Shown here piece after piece: positions 16,262 to 23,488 of a stretch of 64,000 nucleotides of DNA; the first letter of the stretch is position 1, and every line of letters starts with the position of its first letter. The notes under the pieces were generated by a model. It saw nothing but the letters and a program-made list of their open reading frames with translations. It was not told the DNA's origin and searched no databases. The position numbers were made by a program, and so were the translations under genes. This DNA comes from Ferrimonas gelatinilytica (GTDB taxonomy: Bacteria > Pseudomonadota > Gammaproteobacteria > Enterobacterales > Shewanellaceae). Location: the NCBI RefSeq assembly GCF_039544205.1, contig NZ_BAABLF010000013.1, positions 124,001 to 188,000 on the forward strand, written 5' to 3'.

Positions 16262-17008
16262 ATGGCGCGAGCAAGAGCGGACAGCCAAGGGGCTGGGATG
16301 ACCTTCGACGTTAAGTTTCTCTGTCGAGGCCTGTTCGCGGTGTTCGGCATTTTACTGCTGGCCTCCCTTCTGGCCCAGACGCAACTGGTCGACGAAAACC
16401 ATCGCTACATCATTCGCCTGGCAAACCTGTTCTATTTCGGTGGCGAGAACAACTTTCCCACCGCCTTCTCCTCTTTCCTGCTGCTGTTTTCCGCTGGCCT
16501 CTTTCTCCTGTTCGGCAGGCTGGAGTACCGGGAGCAGGGGTACTGGAATCTTCTGGGCTTCATCTTCGCCTGCCTGGCGATGGATGAAGCGTTCGAGTTT
16601 CATGAGAGTCTGACCTCGCCGATGCAGAAGCTGCTGGGCCCCGGCGATCTCGGTATTTTCCATTATGCCTGGGTGATCCCCGGCGCCCTGGCCGTTCTCC
16701 TGTTGGCCTCAGTGCTGTTTCGCTTCTGGTGGCGACAGGAGCGGTTGCGATGGTCGCTGCTGCTGGCGGCCGTGGTTTTCCTTTCCGGCGCCTTGGGCGT
16801 CGAAGCGCTGGGGGGGCGTTACATGGAGCAGCATGGCGCGATGGATCACAGTTACCGCTTGATGACACAGGTGGAGGAGTCCCTGGAGATGTTGGGAGTG
16901 TTGTTATTGATCCGCACCCTGCTGAGCCACCTGGCGAAATATCATGGCACCCTGACGCTTCAGTTGATCTGCTCAGGGAAATCGGAAGGTGCGGAGTTAT
17001 TTCGGTGA
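16262..17008 (+). CDS. Multi-pass membrane protein of unknown function
   Basis: A 248-residue protein with about six hydrophobic helices, starting after a basic N-terminus (ARARADSQGAG). Noticeable polar residues lie between or within helices: ENNFPTAFSS, MDEAFEFHESLTSP, and LGGRYMEQHGAMDHSYR, with Glu and His that could bind metal or substrate, but I recognise no family. The start at 16262 has GGAG about ten bases upstream; ATG at 16298 (MTFDVKF) is an alternative. It is divergent from the LysE-type exporter and ends before a bidirectional terminator. Confidence 0.7.
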   Translation: MARARADSQGAGMTFDVKFLCRGLFAVFGILLLASLLAQTQLVDENHRYIIRLANLFYFGGENNFPTAFSSFLLLFSAGLFLLFGRLEYREQGYWNLLGFIFACLAMDEAFEFHESLTSPMQKLLGPGDLGIFHYAWVIPGALAVLLLASVLFRFWWRQERLRWSLLLAAVVFLSGALGVEALGGRYMEQHGAMDHSYRLMTQVEESLEMLGVLLLIRTLLSHLAKYHGTLTLQLICSGKSEGAELFR

Positions 17009-17071
17009 GGGGTCTCAGCGAAGTGCTCGGCTTTTGAGGCCGGGTAGAGGGTAACCTGGATATACAGGCAG

Positions 17072-17102
17072 CAAAAAGGCGCTCATGGGAGCGCCTTTTT
17101 TC
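17072..17102. terminator. Bidirectional terminator between the membrane protein and yibL
   Basis: AAAAAGGCGCTC / GAGCGCCTTTTTT style stem-loop (AGGCGCTC-ATGG-GAGCGCCT) flanked by five A and six T, serving both convergent genes. Confidence 0.9.
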
Positions 17103-17115
17103 TGGGTAAACCGGT

Positions 17116-17478
17116 TTAGAACGGTTTCATGGCGAAACCGGTTACCTCGGTCAGGCCCATCTCTTTGCCCAGCTTGGTCATGGGGTGTACCACCACCAGG
17201 CCTCGGACCGACTTTTTCAGTTTGCCCATATCGGCCTGCTCAGCCTTGGTCAGGGCACGCCGGAACTTCATCTGCTTGAGATCCTGTCCCTGCTTGCCCA
17301 GTTGGCGGGTCTGGGTGCCACGAATGCTGTGGATCCGCTTCTCCAGCCCGGCAATCTCCTCGTTGAACTTGTCGATGATGGGCTGATCGGCGCGCTCGTG
17401 GGCGGCCTGGAGCTTGCGCTTGGCTGCTTCCAGGCGGTTACTCAGTTTGTGCAGTTCCTGCTTGAGATTGTCCGCCAT
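17116..17478 (-). CDS. yibL: YibL family ribosome-associated protein
   Basis: The 120-residue product matches E. coli YibL closely in its C-terminal half: AxTKxEQADMGKLKKSVRGLVVVHPMT followed by LGKEMGLTEVTGF (shown as pattern), and has the same length. The N-terminal half is a long charged helix (LSNRLEAAKRKLQAAHERAD). YibL co-sediments with ribosomes but its role is undefined. The ATG overlaps the stop of the upstream DUF3622 gene by one base (TGATG), so the two are translated as a coupled pair. Confidence 0.92.
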   Translation of the reverse strand: MADNLKQELHKLSNRLEAAKRKLQAAHERADQPIIDKFNEEIAGLEKRIHSIRGTQTRQLGKQGQDLKQMKFRRALTKAEQADMGKLKKSVRGLVVVHPMTKLGKEMGLTEVTGFAMKPF

Positions 17479-17828
17479 CAGTCGTCACCGAAGTCGCTGA
17501 AGTCAAACTCATCGTCCACAGCCTCGGGGTTCGGCTCCCGCTTAGCGGCACGCTCGGCGGCTTTACGCTCCGCTTTCTCTGCCTGGCGAAGGGCGGCAGC
17601 CTCACGCTCTATGCGGCTTTCCGCTTTACGCTTGTTGCGCTCGCTCTGGCTGGCCAGAAAGGTTTTCAGCTCCGCTTCTGCCCAGGCAATCGCCTCGGCC
17701 TCGGTGGCAAATTTGCCCTGCTTCTTGGAAACGGCGGTCCGGCGGGCGGTAACGCGACGGATGATCGCGGCAGACCAAACGCCGCCCTTTTCTGTAACGC
17801 GATAATCGTATTTCTTGCTCTGGGCCAT
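17478..17828 (-). CDS. DUF3622 family protein
   Basis: A 116-residue protein whose N-terminal ~60 residues (KYDYRVTEKGGVWSAAIIRR... FATEAEAIAWAEAEL) match the DUF3622 domain. The C-terminal half is a highly charged Ala/Glu/Arg/Lys helix ending in an acidic EFDFSDFGDD tail. Function is unknown. Coupling to yibL by a one-base overlap suggests a joint role, perhaps at the ribosome or on RNA, which is inference only. Confidence 0.85.
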   Translation of the reverse strand: MAQSKKYDYRVTEKGGVWSAAIIRRVTARRTAVSKKQGKFATEAEAIAWAEAELKTFLASQSERNKRKAESRIEREAAALRQAEKAERKAAERAAKREPNPEAVDDEFDFSDFGDD

Positions 17829-18182
17829 GGGGTTACATTCCTATGGAGTGATCGGGTCGGCGACGGTTAAGAACAGGGCCACCGCCGATAAGAGGGCGCA
17901 CAGTATACGCCTGTGGCGCCAGGATGCTCGTTTTTTCTGCCTTTTCCGGCTCTGGCGGTGTCGGCCCGTATCCGCGCCCCCACCGTGCGCGTGTGATTTT
18001 CACTGCGCCCGATGCTGTTGAGCTGCAACCGACACTGAGACACCCGGGTTTCTATCCGGGTGTCTCATCGCTTCGCATTCCCCCGAGCCTTGGTGGCACA
18101 CCCCAGAGGCGGTGCGAAGCACTCTTTGTCACTCCGGTCGGCGCTCGGGTTTAGCGCCCCGTTTCGCGAGTGCCGACCGCCG
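17829..18182. other. Non-coding interval with a perfect hairpin
   Basis: No gene is supported here. The interval holds the DUF3622-yibL promoter region and, at 18037-18066, a perfect 11-bp stem GAGACACCCGG / CCGGGTGTCTC with an 8-nt loop (GTTTCTAT), with no T-run after it. The rest is G+C-rich with fragmentary frames only. Confidence 0.5.
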
Positions 18183-20138
18183 CTACTGGACCTGGTCGTA
18201 GAAGCTGTGCAACCACTCCTCCAGGCGGGTGTAGCCGGACTCCATCACCTCGTTGTAGTTGGCGGGGATATCCAACTCCCGCCGGTTCTCCTCAAGTTCT
18301 GGCCAGCCACCGACATTGTTGCTGCAATCGATGTGGATCCGAACCTTGTCGCCGCTTTCCGGCACCTTGTCCCAGCCCTGCCTCAGCTTCACCGTCAGGT
18401 TGTTATCGCTGCAGCTGTAGCTTTCGATGACACGCTCCTGGCCGGCGCCACTGCCTGCGTACACTTCGATGATGCGGTCCACATAGGCACTGGACTTGCT
18501 GCCGTCACAGTCCGGGATCTTCCCGGTCAAAGAGTCACTGCCAGCATTGCTGACGCTGTAATCCGGATAGAGGATGGTGTCCGGGCCGACGCAGTCGGGG
18601 ATTTTACCGCCGCCGCTGCGCACTTCGGAGACTACCCTGGCATCGACGCTGTCCCTGTCCTTGGGACGGGCGCCGGCGTTTTGCAGCACATGCTCGAGGG
18701 TTTGTGTGGCGGGCAACACCTCCAGGCCATCCAGCCACAGCGGCGGTTCACTGGCCTTGAAGCTGTCCTTGTAGCTGCTGCTGACCTTGGCGCAGGGCCA
18801 GACATCGCCACCGCTCCAGTCTTCACAGAGATTGTCGTCGACGTAGATCTTGCTGCCGTCGCGCTTCTCATCGACCGACACCCAGGCATTGTTGCTTTGC
18901 GACCCGTTGGGCCCCTCGAGGCGGAGATTACCCATCACCGTGGTGGTCCGCACCTTACCATCGTGGGCGGCGTTGTTATCCAGCGGGGAGAGGCGCATCG
19001 CCACCTGGCGGCCGTTGTAGGTGATGTTGTTGGCGGTGATGATGCTCGGCGAGGTTTCCAACGGGTTACGATCGTCGTTGTGGGCGATCAGGTTACCCTG
19101 CACCAACATGTTCTCGGCGGAGATCATCAGTCCCTTGGAGTGCCCGCCCTTGGGGTGCATATTATGCCAGAGCCCTTCGCTGACGATGCTGTTGAGCACG
19201 CTGACGTTTTTGGCGGTGTCCTTGACCGTGAAGGTTTCATCCAGTCCCCAACTCACGGAGACGTGATCAAACACCACGTTGACCGGCCGTCGGCTGGGGT
19301 CGTCCCCCTTACCAATGACGTAGATCCCGTCCCGATCTCCGGGGGTTCGTCCCTGAACAGCATCGCCGGTACGGACCCGGATATGCTGGATCAGCGCATC
19401 ATGCGCCTCCCAGCGGACGGAAGCACCACGCAGGGTGATCCCCGGTGAGGGCGCAGTTTGTCCGGCGATGGTGATGTAGGGGTTGCGAACATCCAGCAAG
19501 CCGGGATCCGTCAGGTCGATGGTGCCACTGACCTCGAAGACGCAGACCCTGGGGCCGCTGGCATCGGTACAGGCCTTAAGGGAGCCCTCGCCACTGGCAT
19601 TGAGGTTGGTGACCTTGTAAACCCGGGCGTTGGGGGTCGACTCGTGGCGGCCGCTGCCCGCCGGAGTCGCCATGCCAAAGCCGACACCGCAGGGGATCAC
19701 CGGCAGGGGATCCATCTTGTCACACTCATCCGGCTCTGAAGGAGGGGTACCCGGCTCCAGCGGGATCTCCGGCTCACCGGGCTCCTGTGGGTTACCGGTC
19801 GGCTCGTCCGGGTCGGTAATGGGGGTGCCGGGGACCGGTTCCAGTGGCTCCGGATCCGTGGGGGGCGTGCCCGGTTCCAGCGGGATCTCCGGCTCACCGG
19901 GCTCCTGCGGGTTACCGGTCGGCTCGTCCGGGTCGGTAATGGGGGTGCCGGGGACCGGCTCTAGGGGTTCCTCTCCGGGTTTACCCGGTTTGTCCTTGTC
20001 CGGTTTATCGACCTGTCCCGGCGGCTTGTCCGGTTTCGCCTCGGTGCCAAACTCCGTCTCTTCCGCCTCCGGCTCACTCCAGGCCGGGGCGCCCAGCAGG
20101 ACTGCCAAGCCAAGGATTACGGGAACATAGCCTTTCAT
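18183..20138 (-). CDS. Secreted pectate-lyase-like parallel beta-helix protein
   Basis: A 651-residue exported protein. Residues 1-21 are a signal peptide (MKGYVPVILGLAVLLGAPAW). Residues about 22-145 are a Pro/Glu/Asp/Gly-rich linker with two 40-residue repeats (core LEPVPGTPITDPDEPTGNP). From about 155 a pectate lyase/pectin lyase fold begins: VYKVTNLNASGEGSLKAC, then FEVSGTIDL, NPYITIAGQTAPSPGITL, a DHVSVSWGLDE strand and an NLIAHNDDRNP turn, the pattern of PL1-like polysaccharide lyases. Catalytic activity and substrate are unproven. GGAGG seven bases upstream fixes the start at 20138. The long linker suggests surface display or spacing from an anchor. No sugar-catabolic neighbours are present. 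Confidence 0.8.
   Translation of the reverse strand: MKGYVPVILGLAVLLGAPAWSEPEAEETEFGTEAKPDKPPGQVDKPDKDKPGKPGEEPLEPVPGTPITDPDEPTGNPQEPGEPEIPLEPGTPPTDPEPLEPVPGTPITDPDEPTGNPQEPGEPEIPLEPGTPPSEPDECDKMDPLPVIPCGVGFGMATPAGSGRHESTPNARVYKVTNLNASGEGSLKACTDASGPRVCVFEVSGTIDLTDPGLLDVRNPYITIAGQTAPSPGITLRGASVRWEAHDALIQHIRVRTGDAVQGRTPGDRDGIYVIGKGDDPSRRPVNVVFDHVSVSWGLDETFTVKDTAKNVSVLNSIVSEGLWHNMHPKGGHSKGLMISAENMLVQGNLIAHNDDRNPLETSPSIITANNITYNGRQVAMRLSPLDNNAAHDGKVRTTTVMGNLRLEGPNGSQSNNAWVSVDEKRDGSKIYVDDNLCEDWSGGDVWPCAKVSSSYKDSFKASEPPLWLDGLEVLPATQTLEHVLQNAGARPKDRDSVDARVVSEVRSGGGKIPDCVGPDTILYPDYSVSNAGSDSLTGKIPDCDGSKSSAYVDRIIEVYAGSGAGQERVIESYSCSDNNLTVKLRQGWDKVPESGDKVRIHIDCSNNVGGWPELEENRRELDIPANYNEVMESGYTRLEEWLHSFYDQVQ
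19747..19975. repeat. Two 120-bp near-identical coding repeats (Pro-rich linker)
   Basis: The blocks containing CGGGATCTCC at 19761 and 19881 repeat with an exact 120-bp period, and most of each unit is identical. They encode two 40-residue Pro/Glu/Gly linker units of the pectate-lyase-like protein. Confidence 0.88.
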
Positions 20139-20261
20139 GATGTTACCTCCGACAACCACATCAGAATCCGGCCATCTCGCCGGTTAAACTGGACACTAGG
20201 GAGTAAGTGTAGAGGTTGCCGGCGTTGCTGCAGGGGCTTTTCCGGCCCGGTTTGAGAGCGC

Positions 20262-20295
20262 AGGCAAAATAAAATGGCGGCCCGAGGGCCGCCGT
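20262..20295 (-). terminator. Terminator after pntB
   Basis: Perfect 8-bp stem GGCGGCCC / GGGCCGCC followed on the minus strand by ATTTTATTTT. It ends the pnt operon. Confidence 0.78.
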
Positions 20296-20321
20296 TTGCA
20301 AGGCTCTCACTGCCCGCGCCT

Positions 20322-21710
20322 TCAGGCCGCTGCGGCTTCCTTGAGGGAGGCGGTGAGGTCGACAATCGCCTTCTTGCCATCACCAAACAGCATCAGGGTA
20401 TTGTCTTTGGCAAACAGTGGGTTTGGCAGACCGGCGAAGCCGGGGCTGAGGGAGCGTTTGACCACCACCACGGTGCGCGCCTTGTCCACGTTGAGGATCG
20501 GCATACCGTAGATGGGAGAGCCTTTGTCCTCCCGCGCCATCGGGTTGGTGACGTCGTTGGCGCCGATCACGATGGCCATGTCCGCCTGCTCGAACTGTGG
20601 GTTGATCTCATCCATCTCCACCAGTTGCTCGTAGGGTACTTCCGCCTCCGCCAGCAACACGTTCATATGGCCCGGCATGCGGCCTGCCACCGGATGGATG
20701 GCGTACTTGACTTCGCACCCCCGCGCTTCCAGCACCGAGGCCAGCTCGCGCACCGCATGCTGAGCCTGGGCCATGGCGAGGCCATAACCGGGGACGATAA
20801 TCACCCGCTCGGCGGTTTCCAGCATCATCCCCACCTCGTCCGGGGAGGAGGATTTCACCTTACCGGCGTAGATCTCATCGGCGTCGACCGCTTCGCCGCC
20901 CTCTGCCATCACACCGAACAGCACGTTGGGCAGGGAGCGGTTCATCGCCTTACACATGATTCGGGTGAGGATGAGGCCGGAGGCGCCCACTAGGGAACCG
21001 GAGATGATCAGTACGGTATTGCCGGAGATAAAGCCCGCAGTGGCGGCGGCGATACCGGAGTAGGAGTTAAGCAGGGCGATCACCACCGGCATATCGGCTC
21101 CGCCGATGGGCAGAACCAGCACCAGGCCGAGCAGGACAGCGACGGCCACCAGGGCGTAGATCCAGCTGTGGTTAGCGGGCTCCACCACGTAGAGCCCAAC
21201 CAGCGCGAGCGCCCCCAGCAGCAGGGCACCGTTGACCAGGGTATTGCCGGGCACGGCGATGGGGTTGCCGGAGATCAGCTCCTGCAGTTTTGCGAAGGCC
21301 ACGAAGGAGCCGGAGAGCGTGACGGCGCCAATCAGGATGGTGATGCCGATGGAGATCTCCGCCACCAGGCCACTACTGGCCACCGGGTCCCAGACATTGG
21401 CCAGGGCAACGAAGAGCGAGGCGCCGCCGCCGAAACCGTTCAGGATCGCCACCATCTGTGGCATGGCGGTCATCTGGACAGTTCGGGCCATGATGGCACC
21501 GATGGCCCCCCCGATCACCAGACCGGCGATGACCCACTCGTAGGAGAGGATCGCCTGGTCCAGCAGGGTGATCACTACGGCGATCAGCATACCTATGGAG
21601 GAGAGGCGGTTGCCCAGTACGGCGGTACGGGGTTTGGTCAGGTTCTTGATCCCCAGGATAAAGAGCACTGCCGCCACCAGGTAGGCCAGGTAAATCACGG
21701 TTGAATTCAT
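20322..21710 (-). CDS. pntB: NAD(P) transhydrogenase subunit beta
   Basis: The beta subunit of the proton-translocating transhydrogenase carries the membrane domain and the NADP(H)-binding domain III; the complex uses the proton gradient to make NADPH from NADH. The 462-residue product matches PntB in length. About 9 membrane helices span residues 1-260, followed by domain III with GYGLAMAQAQHAV, HPVAGRMPGHMNVLLAEA and the C-terminal GANDVTNP and KRSLSPGFAGLPNPLF segments. It starts 6 bp after pntAb. Confidence 0.97.
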   Translation of the reverse strand: MNSTVIYLAYLVAAVLFILGIKNLTKPRTAVLGNRLSSIGMLIAVVITLLDQAILSYEWVIAGLVIGGAIGAIMARTVQMTAMPQMVAILNGFGGGASLFVALANVWDPVASSGLVAEISIGITILIGAVTLSGSFVAFAKLQELISGNPIAVPGNTLVNGALLLGALALVGLYVVEPANHSWIYALVAVAVLLGLVLVLPIGGADMPVVIALLNSYSGIAAATAGFISGNTVLIISGSLVGASGLILTRIMCKAMNRSLPNVLFGVMAEGGEAVDADEIYAGKVKSSSPDEVGMMLETAERVIIVPGYGLAMAQAQHAVRELASVLEARGCEVKYAIHPVAGRMPGHMNVLLAEAEVPYEQLVEMDEINPQFEQADMAIVIGANDVTNPMAREDKGSPIYGMPILNVDKARTVVVVKRSLSPGFAGLPNPLFAKDNTLMLFGDGKKAIVDLTASLKEAAAA

Positions 21711-21716
21711 AAGTGC

Positions 21717-21992
21717 TTACTTCCTTTTAAACATGGCCAGCATACGGTTGGTGACCATGTAGCCACCGACCACGTTGATGCTTGCCAGGACCACGGCGAC
21801 GAACCCCAGAACGTTGACCAGCGCCCCAGCACCGGAACCGGCAGCCAGCAGGGCGCCCACCAGGGTGATGCCGGAGATGGCATTGGAGGCGGACATCAGC
21901 GGGGTGTGCAGAGTGGGGGGCACCTTGGTGATCAGTTCGACCCCCAAGAAGAGTGCGACCACGAAGATGGTGACTAGCAATAACAGTTCCAT
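21717..21992 (-). CDS. pntAb: NAD(P) transhydrogenase membrane subunit alpha-2 (PntAb)
   Basis: A 91-residue protein with three to four membrane helices, equal to the membrane part at the C-terminus of E. coli PntA (PPTLHTPLMSASNAISGI is the characteristic loop). Here it is a separate gene, as in the Rhodospirillum-type three-subunit enzyme. Its ATG overlaps the stop of the upstream subunit by one base (TAATG). This is a true gene split and no frameshift: both pieces have their own start and the stop-start overlap is clean. Confidence 0.95.
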   Translation of the reverse strand: MELLLLVTIFVVALFLGVELITKVPPTLHTPLMSASNAISGITLVGALLAAGSGAGALVNVLGFVAVVLASINVVGGYMVTNRMLAMFKRK

Positions 21993-23230
21993 TAGCTGAC
22001 TTCCTTCTCATCGGTTGACGCGGCATCGACTTCCGCCTCGGGCTCGGCAGTCTCATCCCGGGCCAGCGGGGGCAGTTCCAGCAGTTCACGCAGGCGAGCG
22101 TTGACCACCTCTCCCTGGTAGCTGACCGTGGTGTCGCGGATGATCTCGTCCTCGAAGTCCCAGTTCAGGCTGCCCTCCTGGTGCATCAGGGTCAGCAGGT
22201 TGGTGAGGTTGGTCCCGAACATCTGGCTGGCGTGGTTGGGCACGGTGGCGGCGAAGTTTTTCGGCCCCACGATGGTCACCCCATGGTGTACCACCACTTC
22301 ATCCACCTTGGTGAGCTCACAGTTGCCGCCGGTTTCGGCGGCCAGGTCGATGATCACGGCGCCGGGCTTCATCTGCATCAGCTGGGCTTCGGTGATCAGC
22401 ACCGGTGCCTTGCGGCCGGGGATGGCGGCGGTGGTGATCACCACATCCTGCTGAGCCAGCACATCGGCCATCGCCTGCTGCTGCTTGGCGATGAACTCGG
22501 CGGACTGCTCCTTGGCATAGCCGCCCTTGGACTCGGTATCCTCCGCTTCGATATTCAGCTCCACCGGGCGGGCGCCGACGGAGAGGATCTGCTCCCGGGC
22601 TGCGGGGCGGATGTCATAGGCTTCGACCACGGCACCAAGGCGCTTGGCGGTGGCACAGGCCTGCAGGCCTGCGACACCGACCCCCATGATGAACACCCGG
22701 GCTGGCTTGAGGGTGCCCGCCGCGGTCATCATCATCGGAAACAGCTGGTGGGAGTGGGTGGCGCCCAGCAGGGCCGCCTTGTAACCGGCAATGGTGGCGT
22801 TGCTGGAGAGCACGTCCATCGACTGGGCCCGGGTGATCCGTGGCACCAGTTCCAGGGCGATACCGTTGATCTTGGCATCGGCCAGCTTCTGCGCCACTTG
22901 GGGGTTGGCCAGGGGATCCATCATCGCCACCAGCGTCTGGCCCGGGTGCAGCTCCGGCAGCAGGGCATCAAGCTCATCGCCGCGACCGTGATGGGTCAGG
23001 ACCATGTCGGCGTCTTTCAGGACACTGGCCCGGTCGGTGACAGTGGCACCCGCCTCAGCATACAGGGGGTCGTCGAAACCCGCTGCGCTGCCGGCATCGT
23101 GCTCCACGGCGATGGACAGGCCTGCCTTGGTCAACTTGCTGACGTTCGCCGGGATCAGCGCAACCCGGGTTTCGCCGGGGTATCGCTCCTTAATCACTGC
23201 GATCTTCACTGGTGGTTTCTCCTTGTTCAT
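21992..23230 (-). CDS. pntAa: NAD(P) transhydrogenase subunit alpha-1 (PntAa), NAD-binding
   Basis: Soluble domain I of transhydrogenase, which binds NAD(H). The 412-residue product starts PVKIAVIKERYPGETRVALIP and contains the nucleotide-binding segment MGVGVAGLQACATAKRLGAVVEA (in part: GVGVAGLQA) and the conserved AAIPGRKAPVLI and GGNCELT motifs. It lacks the membrane tail, supplied by pntAb; together they total 503 residues against 510 in fused E. coli PntA. The extreme C-terminus (AEPEAEVDAASTDEKEVS) is an acidic extension. It is divergent from cysJ across a 258-bp A+T-rich region. Confidence 0.96.
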   Translation of the reverse strand: MNKEKPPVKIAVIKERYPGETRVALIPANVSKLTKAGLSIAVEHDAGSAAGFDDPLYAEAGATVTDRASVLKDADMVLTHHGRGDELDALLPELHPGQTLVAMMDPLANPQVAQKLADAKINGIALELVPRITRAQSMDVLSSNATIAGYKAALLGATHSHQLFPMMMTAAGTLKPARVFIMGVGVAGLQACATAKRLGAVVEAYDIRPAAREQILSVGARPVELNIEAEDTESKGGYAKEQSAEFIAKQQQAMADVLAQQDVVITTAAIPGRKAPVLITEAQLMQMKPGAVIIDLAAETGGNCELTKVDEVVVHHGVTIVGPKNFAATVPNHASQMFGTNLTNLLTLMHQEGSLNWDFEDEIIRDTTVSYQGEVVNARLRELLELPPLARDETAEPEAEVDAASTDEKEVS

Positions 23231-23269
23231 GCCGTTGGGCCATGAGGGCCCATACGAGTAACTCTATGT

Positions 23270-23437
23270 TCCATCTTTCCTGTTACGGGGGGAAGCCCAG
23301 AGAAGAAGACGGCTGTCGATTAGACCAATCGGTAATTCAATGTACTGTTTTGCCAAACAAAAAATCAGCCCACTTGGTACATTCTATATTCTCATTTGTT
23401 ATAAAAATGCATTAACTAATCTTTTTTAACCATATTC
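23270..23437. promoter_or_regulatory. Divergent pnt / cys promoter region
   Basis: This stretch is much richer in A+T than its surroundings and lies between the divergent pnt and cys operons. A TATAAA hexamer at 23400-23405 is a possible cys -10 element without a good -35, which would fit an activator-dependent (CysB-type) promoter. No CysB site could be defined with confidence. Confidence 0.35.
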
Positions 23438-23488
23438 ATGGGGCCTAACCTGTGCCTACCTCATCAGCAAGATTCAGGTAGGAAGAGC

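Noticed and set aside
18060..19448. 462-codon plus-strand frame opposite the pectate-lyase-like gene
   Set aside because: The minus strand has a signal peptide, ribosome site and conserved beta-helix motifs; the plus frame is a shadow.
19747..19975. Repeat pair considered as a CRISPR or mobile-element trace
   Set aside because: The 120-bp units are in frame, contiguous and encode a Pro-rich linker; there are no spacers or inverted ends.
21717..23230. Possible frameshift breaking pntA
   Set aside because: The two parts have a TAATG stop-start overlap and separate starts, as in known three-subunit transhydrogenases.
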